27,842 bases of DNA from JBBSHE01 sp038253325 (GTDB taxonomy: Bacteria > Actinomycetota > Actinomycetes > Propionibacteriales > Nocardioidaceae). Positions 6,338 to 12,135 of this stretch are shown here, piece after piece. A program made the translations under genes and the position numbers. The notes beneath the pieces were generated by a model, which worked only from the letters and a program-made list of their open reading frames with translations, was not told where the DNA came from and did no database searches. The stretch covers positions 1-27,842 of the forward strand of contig JBBSHE010000034.1 in assembly GCA_038253325.1 (NCBI GenBank), read 5' to 3'. The stretch's first letter is position 1; each line of letters begins with the position of its first letter.

Positions 6338-8101
6338 TCACCCGCTGAACGAAACCGTGTTGTTGCCGGGCGGATCGCCGACGTCGTTCGCAGCCGTGAC
6401 GGTCGCCGTGTAGGTGAGCGGGCCGGACCCGGGTTCGACGACCATAATCCAGAGCGGCGGCGGAGTGGCGCCGACGATGGTGCAGGTCCGATCCCGCGCC
6501 ACCGGGGTGGCGTCGCACCGCCACCCGTGCGGCAACACGAGCAGCAGCCTCGAGCTGGTCGATATGACCATGGTGAGCTGGGTCGCCGGTTCCTGCGTCG
6601 CGACGAACAGCGGCGATCGCACGAACCGCAGGTAGCGCGACCCCCCGACGTACGGGTTGTCGGTGAGGCTGACGTCCACCGGAGGCACCGTGGTCGTGGT
6701 CGTCGTCGTGGGTGTGCTGCTCGTCGTCGGAGCCGTGGTCGTCGCCGTTGCTGTTGTGGTGGTGGTGGTCGTGCTTGTCGTCGGGGTCGTGGCCGTGGTG
6801 ATGCTGGTCGTGGTCGTGGTCGTGCTGGTCGTCACGGTGGTGGTCGTAACGGCGCTCGTCGGCACGCTGGTGGTCGGTGTCGTGGTGGGCAACGTCGTCG
6901 GAGACGTCGTCAGTCCGGTCGTGACGACCGATGTCGGGACGGTCGACCCCGGGAGGGCGGACCTCGGCAACACCGTCGCCGGAGTGTCGGACCTCGCCGT
7001 CACGGACCTGCTGGCTGGCACCGCGTGGCGCGCATGCGTCTGCTTCGTGCGGCGGGGAGCGGCGGACGTCGACGATGACGAGCTCGTGGCCGCCGGTCCG
7101 ACGGAGCCGAACAGTCCCGAGCTGAGCAGCGGGTCGGCCACCCGGTTGTTGCCGGGACCGCCGGTGAGCGCTGTCGCGGCAACAATGCCGACGACCGCGG
7201 CCGTTGCCGCCGCCGTCCCTCCGGCGATGGCCCCGTTGGCCGTCACGACGTGCCAGGCGTGCCCGAGCCACGACCCGGACGACGCGAGGGCCGTCCCGCC
7301 CGCGGCGGCCCCGTGGGTCGCAGCGAGGTAAGCGGCGGCAGCGGAGCCGAGGATGGCCGGAGCGATGACAGCTCGGAGGTTCGAGTTCACCTCGACCAGT
7401 TCGAGATACACCGCGGAGCAGCGGTCACAGCCGTCGAGATGCTCGCTGACCTTGGAGCCCTCGCGGCGGGCAAGCCCGTTCCGGACGTACGCACCGAGCC
7501 GCTCGGTCACCCAACGGCACTCGGCGTCACCCGTGTCGGCGAGGTGGTTCTGCAGGTACGCCTGCCGCAGACCCTCCCGGGCACGGTAGGCAAGCGCAGA
7601 CACGCTGTTGGCGCTGATTCCGAGGAGCACTGCGATCTCGGCGGGTTTCTGTCCCTCGACCTCCATCTGCCATAGCACCATCTGCCAGCGCTCAGGGAGA
7701 CTGGTGAACGCGCGCGCAGCGGTAGTGCTCTCGAACGCGGCGACCGCCGGGTCGCGGAACGGCTGCCCGCGGTCAAACTGCTCGATGTCATCGGTCGTCC
7801 GGACCCGTTTGCCGGACCGCATGCTGTCGATGTGGCGGCGACGCACGGCGGTGAGCAGATACGGACGGAACGCGACATCCGGACCGCCACCGTTCGTCAG
7901 CACCCGCAGCACGCCGTTGAAGGCGTCGGAGACGAGGTCGTCGGCATCGCCCGCCCACGTCAACTGACGGGCGAGGCGGAGCGCTGCGTCGCGATGCCGG
8001 GAGAACAGCTGACCGTACGCCTCCAGGTCACCGCCCCGGACCAACGCGATGAGCTCTGCGTCGCTCGACGCCTCGGCGTCGAACGGTGGCGGGGTACTCA
8101 T
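6338..8101 (-). CDS. ECF-type sigma factor fused to a zinc-binding anti-sigma module, membrane segments, Thr-rich stalk and C-terminal domain
   Basis: From ATG 8101 the protein has 587 residues. Sigma region 2 is at about 30-97 (DADDLVSDAFNGVLRVL, then YLLTAVRRRHID) and region 4 at about 133-182 (LPERWQMVLWQMEVEG, AEIAVLLGISANSVSAL). A zinc-binding anti-sigma motif follows: His221, Cys225, Cys228 (HLDGCDRC). Hydrophobic segments lie at about 245-262 and 290-313. Then come a Ser/Arg-rich stretch, a Thr-rich linker at about 384-473, and a terminal domain with two cysteines ending in PGNNTVSFSG, like DUF11-type surface repeats. Sigma factor, inhibitor and probable envelope sensor are thus on one chain. 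If only one membrane span is used, the C-terminus is outside; with two it returns inside. A start at 8131 is possible but has no better ribosome site. Confidence 0.88.
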   Translation of the reverse strand: MSTPPPFDAEASSDAELIALVRGGDLEAYGQLFSRHRDAALRLARQLTWAGDADDLVSDAFNGVLRVLTNGGGPDVAFRPYLLTAVRRRHIDSMRSGKRVRTTDDIEQFDRGQPFRDPAVAAFESTTAARAFTSLPERWQMVLWQMEVEGQKPAEIAVLLGISANSVSALAYRAREGLRQAYLQNHLADTGDAECRWVTERLGAYVRNGLARREGSKVSEHLDGCDRCSAVYLELVEVNSNLRAVIAPAILGSAAAAYLAATHGAAAGGTALASSGSWLGHAWHVVTANGAIAGGTAAATAAVVGIVAATALTGGPGNNRVADPLLSSGLFGSVGPAATSSSSSTSAAPRRTKQTHARHAVPASRSVTARSDTPATVLPRSALPGSTVPTSVVTTGLTTSPTTLPTTTPTTSVPTSAVTTTTVTTSTTTTTTSITTATTPTTSTTTTTTTATATTTAPTTSSTPTTTTTTTVPPVDVSLTDNPYVGGSRYLRFVRSPLFVATQEPATQLTMVISTSSRLLLVLPHGWRCDATPVARDRTCTIVGATPPPLWIMVVEPGSGPLTYTATVTAANDVGDPPGNNTVSFSG

Positions 8102-8133
8102 GGCGATGATCCCAACGTGAAGTCGTTCCATTC

Positions 8134-8154
8134 ATGACGCGTGAACGGCGTCAT
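8134..8154. repeat. Inverted repeat between the divergent sigma-fusion and GGDEF-like genes
   Basis: ATGACGC and GCGTCAT flank seven bases (GTGAACG). The repeat is in the 105-base intergenic region between the starts at 8101 (reverse) and 8207 (forward), so it is placed to act as an operator for either gene. Confidence 0.4.
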
Positions 8155-8206
8155 GCTGTCGTTGTCTGATCGTGTTACCGCAGAGGAACAGGGAGGCTCA
8201 GGCAGG

Positions 8207-8938
8207 ATGACGCGTTTCACGCTTCACATGAAGAGGGTACGCCAACCGGCCGAATTCGGACGTATGTCGGCGCAGCTCGACGCGCTGGCGGAGACGCTGA
8301 TGTGGCGGGGCGATGTCGTGGGCCTCTGTCACGAGCTCGGTTCCGTCGCCGCCGAGGAGGGTCTCGGACTGGCCGAGCTGCTCGACCACCTGGAGCAAGT
8401 CATCCGTCGCTCCGGTGCCGGCGGACCAGCGTTCGACGCGGCGCGGGCCGCCGCCGTCGCCTGGTCCGAGGCAAGCCTGAGGTACCAGCACGGCATGGCG
8501 TGCGAGGATCCGCTCACGGGGCTCTCGTCGATACCCCACCTGCGTTCCGTCCTGGCCGCGTTGTATCGCGAAGCGGAGCGGGCAGACCGGTCGGTCGCCG
8601 ATGACTATGCGCTGGTGGTCGTCGAGATCGCCGACCGCTCGCCCGAGACCGATTGTTTCGAGCACGCGTTTCGGCTCGTGGAGATGGCGGCAGCGATCCG
8701 CGAGGTCTACTCCGGCGGTGAGGTGCTGACCGGCCTCACCAACCGTCGCGTCTGCGCTCTGGTGCCGCGCGATCACGCGGTCGGCGAACGCCGGGCCGTC
8801 TTGGCAAGCCACCTCTACCGGTGGAGCCGACGCTCGCCGAGTGCGGCCGGAGCGCCGGTCCAGACCCGGATCTGGATCGAAGGACTACCGGCACACAGTG
8901 AGGCGGGGGTTCTCCTCCTGGACGAGCTCGCCCGCTGA
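8207..8938 (+). CDS. Degenerate GGDEF-like domain protein
   Basis: The 243-residue protein has a helical N-terminal half (about 15-95). It then has the entry motif of GGDEF domains, DPLTGLSSIPHLRSVLAALY, at 101-120, and a core strand ALVVVEIAD near 141. Where a diguanylate cyclase would carry GG(D/E)EF there is TNRRVCALVP near 180, so it should lack cyclase activity. It may instead be a structural or ligand-binding relative. No membrane segment is seen. I place the start at ATG 8207, with GGAGG ten bases before it; an upstream GTG at 8141 lies in the intergenic inverted repeat. It is divergent from the sigma fusion and a hairpin follows its stop. Confidence 0.7.
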   Translation: MTRFTLHMKRVRQPAEFGRMSAQLDALAETLMWRGDVVGLCHELGSVAAEEGLGLAELLDHLEQVIRRSGAGGPAFDAARAAAVAWSEASLRYQHGMACEDPLTGLSSIPHLRSVLAALYREAERADRSVADDYALVVVEIADRSPETDCFEHAFRLVEMAAAIREVYSGGEVLTGLTNRRVCALVPRDHAVGERRAVLASHLYRWSRRSPSAAGAPVQTRIWIEGLPAHSEAGVLLLDELAR

Positions 8939-8966
8939 CCTCGTGGCCACTCGGGGGGTCACGAGG
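8939..8966 (+). terminator. Hairpin terminator after the GGDEF-like gene
   Basis: CCTCGTG (8939-8945) and CACGAGG (8960-8966) begin right after the TGA stop at 8936-8938, with further pairing of CC and GG inside the loop. There is no U-tract. The rest of the intergenic region up to 9166 shows nothing I can name. Confidence 0.55.
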
Positions 8967-9166
8967 CATCTCGTGTCGCGTATCGGAGGTCGTTTTCGCC
9001 TTGCGGCGGTCCATCCGGCGGCTCGCGGCGTTGTCTCACGTCGCCGATAGGCGCCGCTGCGATCGGCTCGTGCTCCGCCTTGCGATGCATCCGCCTGTCC
9101 TCGCCGCAAGCCTGAAAGGACCTCTAATACGCGACACTAGGTGGGCCGTGACGTAGGTCGAGTGTG

Positions 9167-9180
9167 GCAGGGTTCCCTGC
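9167..9180. repeat. 14-bp palindrome directly upstream of the SRAP gene
   Basis: GCAGGG and CCCTGC are separated by TT and end one base before the ATG at 9181. The first arm doubles as the only ribosome-site-like sequence. If folded, it would hide the initiation region; as DNA, it could bind a regulator. Confidence 0.4.
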
Positions 9181-9969
9181 ATGTGCGGTCGTTACTCGTC
9201 GAGCCGATCAGCCGACGACCTGGTCGACGACTTCCGGATCGATCGTGTCGACGTCGCCGAGTCACTCGAACCGGACTACAACGTGGCGCCGACGAAGGAC
9301 GTCTATGCAGTGCTGGCGCGGCGGCCCCGGGACCAGGACGGCCAACCAGACGAGGGCGCAGCACCGGTACGCCGGCTTCGGGTCGCACGGTGGGGGCTGG
9401 TGCCGTCATGGGCGAAGCACCCGTCCATCGGGAGCCGGCTGATCAACGCCCGACGCGAGACGCTCGCCGAGAAACCGGCGTTCAAGCGAGCATTTGCCGC
9501 CCGCCGCGCCCTGATTCCCGCGGACGGCTACTACGAGTGGTATCCCACCCAACAACGGACCAAGCACGGCAAGCCGGTCAAGCAGCCGTTCTTCATCCGG
9601 CCGTCGGACGGCGGCGGTATCGCGATGGCGGGACTCTACGAGATCTGGCGTGACAACAGCATCCAGGACAGGCAGGCGGCCGGCGCCTTCTGGTGGACGG
9701 TCACGATCATCACGACCTCGGCCGAGGACCACCTCGGCCGGATCCACGATCGGATGCCGATGCTTGTCGAGCCAGGGCGGTACGCCGAATGGCTGGACCC
9801 GACCCTGAGTGACCTCGGCCACCTCGACGGGCTGCTTGTGCCGGCTGCCCCGGGGCGGCTGGAGGCGTACCCCGTCTCGACGAAGGTCAACGACGTCCGC
9901 AACAACGGCCCGGACCTGGTGCAACCTGTGCCCGTCGAGTCCGACGACGCCCTGATGCTGGACGGCTGA
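9181..9969 (+). CDS. SOS response-associated peptidase, HMCES/YedK-type DNA-protein crosslink protein
   Basis: The 262-residue SRAP protein shields abasic sites in single-stranded DNA by a covalent thiazolidine link through Cys2. The conserved set is present: MCGRY at the N-terminus with Cys2 (exposed by Met removal), YNVAPT at 33-38, WGLVPSWAK at 71-79, INARRET at 88-94, the catalytic Glu119 in GYYEWY, and His189 in HDRMP. The length is usual for bacterial members, with an actinobacterial spacer at about 48-65 (RRPRDQDGQPDEGA). The start at ATG 9181 is fixed because Cys2 must follow it. A small hydrolase begins nine bases after the stop, so the two are probably cotranscribed. Confidence 0.95.
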   Translation: MCGRYSSSRSADDLVDDFRIDRVDVAESLEPDYNVAPTKDVYAVLARRPRDQDGQPDEGAAPVRRLRVARWGLVPSWAKHPSIGSRLINARRETLAEKPAFKRAFAARRALIPADGYYEWYPTQQRTKHGKPVKQPFFIRPSDGGGIAMAGLYEIWRDNSIQDRQAAGAFWWTVTIITTSAEDHLGRIHDRMPMLVEPGRYAEWLDPTLSDLGHLDGLLVPAAPGRLEAYPVSTKVNDVRNNGPDLVQPVPVESDDALMLDG

Positions 9970-9977
9970 GGAACCCT

Positions 9978-10607
9978 GTGGTCACGTACCGCGCGATCAA
10001 CACCGACCTCGGTGAGCTACGCATCTACCCGGCCCGGGCGATCCGGCCAGTCGCGACCCTGGTCCTGAACCACGGGGCTGGTGCGGGCATCGACACGCCG
10101 GACCTCGAGGTGCTCGCGCGGCGTCTGCCGCCCCTCGGGATCAACGTGTTCAGGGTCGAGCAGCCATGGCACGTCGCCGGCCGACGGGTGGCGGCTGGAC
10201 CCCGGCGCCTGGACGAGGGTGCGCTGGCGGCGGCCAACGCGATCCGGGTCCGAACCCCGATTGTCTGGGGCGGACGCAGCGCGGGAGCCAGAGTCGCCTG
10301 CCGGATGGCCAAGCGCCTCGGCGCGGTCGGGGTGATCGCACTGTCCTTTCCCTTGCACCCTCCCGGCCGTCCCGACAGGTCCAGGGTCGACGAGCTGCGC
10401 GGTACCGGTGTTCCGACGCTGGTCGTACAGGGCGACCGCGATCCGTTCGGGCGCCCATCACAGTTTCCGCCGACGGTCGACCTCGCGACCGTGCCGTACG
10501 CCGACCACAGCCTGCGGGTGTCGCGCCGCGCACCGCTCAGCAACGACGACGCGTTGGCGATCGTGGTCGAGGCGGTCGTCGAGTGGATCACTTTGCGGGT
10601 CGGATGA
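9978..10607 (+). CDS. Small alpha/beta hydrolase family protein (KANL3/TEX30-like)
   Basis: A 209-residue alpha/beta hydrolase fold. The oxyanion segment is NHGAGAG at 31-37, the nucleophile elbow is GGRSAGAR with Ser101, the acidic residue is in QGDRDPFG at about 151-158, and the catalytic histidine is probably His177 (YADHSLRV). The GGRSxGxR elbow is typical of the KANL3/TEX30-like group of predicted hydrolases; the substrate is unknown. It starts at GTG 9978, with GAGGAA overlapping the previous stop as the ribosome site. It probably shares a transcript with the SRAP gene. Confidence 0.87.
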   Translation: MVTYRAINTDLGELRIYPARAIRPVATLVLNHGAGAGIDTPDLEVLARRLPPLGINVFRVEQPWHVAGRRVAAGPRRLDEGALAAANAIRVRTPIVWGGRSAGARVACRMAKRLGAVGVIALSFPLHPPGRPDRSRVDELRGTGVPTLVVQGDRDPFGRPSQFPPTVDLATVPYADHSLRVSRRAPLSNDDALAIVVEAVVEWITLRVG

Positions 10608-10615
10608 GGCTGCGG

Positions 10616-10678
10616 GTCGGGCCTCGGCGCCGGCCTGGGCGTCGGGCCTGGGCGTCGGGCCTCGGCGCCGGCCTGGGC
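10616..10678 (+). repeat. Two perfect 25-bp direct repeats with a partial copy between
   Basis: The 25-mer at 10616-10640 (starting GTCGGGCCTCGGCGCC) recurs exactly at 10654-10678. The 13 bases between them (GTCGGGCCTGGGC) are a shortened copy with its middle deleted. Each full unit contains the palindrome GGCGCC. It begins 8 bases after the hydrolase stop. Apart from the SigR promoter and leader, I see nothing else between 10608 and 10854. Confidence 0.75.
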
Positions 10679-10772
10679 GTCCGGCCTTCGGGTCGGCCTG
10701 GGTCGATGAGGTTGCTGATCGGGACGTCGATGAGTCTGCGAACGCGTCAGCGCCGGGCAGGGTCGCCGCCTG

Positions 10773-10798
10773 GGAATGAGTGGCGACGTCGCTGCGTT
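10773..10798 (+). promoter_or_regulatory. SigR-dependent promoter of sigR
   Basis: GGAAT (10773-10777), exactly 18 bases, then GTT (10796-10798) match the SigR/SigH promoter consensus GGAAT-N18-GTT. Transcription would start near 10804, about 50 bases before the upstream sigR start at 10855. This gives the positive autoregulation known for SigR in Streptomyces. Confidence 0.85.
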
Positions 10799-10854
10799 GA
10801 ACCTGTGGGTCGACCGCGACGGTCGTCCACAACACTCAAGGTGGAGGACAGCCG

Positions 10855-10971
10855 ATGTCGGCCACGCTCGTACGAGCGCGACCCGGAGCCCACCGGGACC
10901 GGCGGCACCCCGACGCCGACCGCACCGAGCGCTGTCACGGACGTCTCGAGCGGTCACTATCCTTGGCCCCA
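10855..10971 (+). other. In-frame N-terminal extension of SigR (long isoform start)
   Basis: ATG 10855 is preceded by GGAGG with seven bases spacing, a better ribosome site than that of the internal start. It opens 39 in-frame codons joined to SigR, rich in Arg and His (it begins MSATLVRARPGAHRD). Only the transcript from the SigR-dependent promoter would carry it. This mirrors the unstable long form of SigR described in Streptomyces coelicolor, so it is inferred to encode an analogous inducible isoform. Confidence 0.6.
10958..10963 (+). promoter_or_regulatory. -10 element for a leaderless short-form sigR transcript
   Basis: TATCCT lies eight bases before ATG 10972, so transcription would start at or next to the ATG. 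No clear -35 is seen. It would give constitutive short SigR, separate from the SigR-driven long transcript. Confidence 0.45.
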
Positions 10972-11577
10972 ATGACAGAGCCCGAGGAGACGATCGAGGA
11001 GCGCACCGCGCGGTTCGAGCGAGACGCATTGGTGTTCCTCGACCAGTTGTACTCTGCCGGTTTGCGGATGACGCGGAACCCGCACGACGCGGAGGATCTC
11101 GTCCAGGAGACCTACGCCAAGGCGTTCTCGTCGTTCCACCAGTTCAACCCGGGCACGAACCTCAAGGCCTGGCTGTACCGCATCCTGACGAACACGTTCA
11201 TCAACAACTACCGCAAGAAGCAACGCCAGCCGGCGCAGCATGGCGGTGAGGACGTCCAGGACTGGCAGCTGGCGCGCGCCGAGTCACACATGTCGACCGG
11301 ACTCCAGTCGGCCGAGGTGCAGGCGCTGAACCACCTGCCCGACTCCGACGTCAAGGACGCGCTGCAGCAGCTGCCGGATGACTTCCGCCTCGCCGTCTAC
11401 CTCGCGGACGTCGAGGGCTTCGCGTACAAAGAGATCGCCGACATCATGGAGACCCCGATTGGAACCGTGATGTCACGGCTGCACCGCGGCCGCCGGCAGC
11501 TGCGCGAGCTGCTGAGCGACTATGCCGCCGAACGTGGCCTGATCCGGGACCCGAAGCCGGCGGAGATGACGCCATGA
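10972..11577 (+). CDS. sigR: ECF sigma factor SigR/SigH (thiol-oxidative stress)
   Basis: A 201-residue group 4 sigma factor from ATG 10972, or 240 residues from ATG 10855. Region 2 is at about 15-88 (LYSAGLRMTRNPHDAEDLVQE, then FNPGTNLKAWLYRILTNTFIN) and region 4 at about 125-180 (LPDDFRLAVYLADVEGFAY, IADIMETPIGTVMSRLHRGR). These match SigR of Streptomyces and SigH of mycobacteria, which direct thioredoxin, protease and Fe-S genes after disulfide stress. Its stop overlaps the rsrA start (ATGA), so sigma and anti-sigma are made in step. The SigR consensus promoter upstream shows autoregulation. Confidence 0.95.
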   Translation: MTEPEETIEERTARFERDALVFLDQLYSAGLRMTRNPHDAEDLVQETYAKAFSSFHQFNPGTNLKAWLYRILTNTFINNYRKKQRQPAQHGGEDVQDWQLARAESHMSTGLQSAEVQALNHLPDSDVKDALQQLPDDFRLAVYLADVEGFAYKEIADIMETPIGTVMSRLHRGRRQLRELLSDYAAERGLIRDPKPAEMTP

Positions 11578-11849
11578 CCGAACGCACGCCATCGGCGCCG
11601 GACTGCCGTGATGTCATCGCGCGGTTGTTCGAATTCATCGACAACGAGCTGCCGGATGCCGACCGCGACGCGATTCAGTCGCACGTCGAGGCGTGCCGGC
11701 CCTGCTTGAGCGAGTGCGACCTCGATCGGTTGCTGAAGGCCCTCGTACACCGGTCGTGCCACGAACGCGCACCGGTCGAGCTACGTCAGCGGGTGCTGTT
11801 CTCGATCCGTCAGGTTCAGCTGCAGATCGGCCTCCACCGACCCGAGTGA
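11574..11849 (+). CDS. rsrA: Redox-sensing zinc anti-sigma factor RsrA
   Basis: The 91-residue anti-sigma factor binds SigR when reduced and releases it when its thiols form disulfides. Zinc ligands match Streptomyces RsrA position for position: Cys11, His37, Cys41 and Cys44 (HVEACRPC). Cys48 and Cys62 are further thiols. The N-terminal helix CRDVIARLFEFIDNEL is the sigma-contact region. It is coupled to sigR by a four-base overlap and is followed seven bases later by a hairpin terminator. Confidence 0.95.
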   Translation: MTERTPSAPDCRDVIARLFEFIDNELPDADRDAIQSHVEACRPCLSECDLDRLLKALVHRSCHERAPVELRQRVLFSIRQVQLQIGLHRPE

Positions 11850-11855
11850 AACAGC

Positions 11856-11880
11856 GGCCGTGGTCCCTTCCGCGGCCTTT
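11856..11880 (+). terminator. Terminator of sigR-rsrA
   Basis: GGCCGTGG (11856-11863) pairs with CCGCGGCC (11870-11877), including one G-T pair. The loop has six bases and TTT follows. It lies just after the rsrA stop and faces the convergent bL37 gene. Confidence 0.65.
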
Positions 11881-11900
11881 CGGTCCTGCGAAAACCGACG

Positions 11901-11975
11901 TCAGGTGTTGGGACGTTTGCCGTGGTTGGCGGCCTTCTTGCGTCGAGCGCGGCGCTTGCGACCTGTCTTGCTCAC
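11901..11975 (-). CDS. Actinobacterial mini ribosomal protein bL37
   Basis: A 24-residue, strongly basic protein, too short for most gene callers: it begins VSKTGRKRRARR and ends ANHGKRPNT. The pattern K-x-GRKxR...KANHGKRP-N is that of bL37, first seen as an extra 50S protein in mycobacterial ribosome structures. GTG 11975 has an excellent ribosome site, AAGGAGG, six to seven bases upstream. In mycobacteria it also sits near sigH/rshA and pdtaS-whiB1, so both sequence and position support the call. The 150 bases upstream should contain its promoter. Confidence 0.88.
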   Translation of the reverse strand: MSKTGRKRRARRKKAANHGKRPNT

Positions 11976-12033
11976 GGTGGTCCCTCCTTGGTCGGTCGAG
12001 GTCCACCGAACGTCGGGACCCTCGCACCAGTGT

Positions 12034-12135
12034 CTCAGATGGGCGCTGGCGGCGCGATTTCTCGGCTGGCCCAGTTCGCTCGCGGGCCGCGTCTCAGATC
12101 GACCGGTGTGCCTCAGTTGGCGCGGTGGCTCAGAT
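12034..12135. repeat. Four CTCAG(A/T)T motifs between bL37 and the TPP enzyme gene
   Basis: CTCAGAT occurs at 12034-12040, 12093-12099 and 12129-12135, with CTCAGTT at 12112-12118, all in the same direction. The last two are followed or preceded by similar bases (GGCGCGGTGG). The last copy overlaps the TPP gene stop. The role is unknown; this could be a small degenerate repeat cluster or binding sites upstream of bL37. Confidence 0.35.

Noticed and set aside
6657..7331. Forward Val-rich frame that looks like a membrane protein
   Set aside because: It is the complement of the Thr-rich stalk and membrane segments of the sigma fusion; the Val runs come from repeated ACC/ACG codons on the other strand.
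8141..8206. Earlier GTG start for the GGDEF-like gene
   Set aside because: It lies inside the intergenic inverted repeat and has no ribosome site, while ATG 8207 has GGAGG at ten bases.
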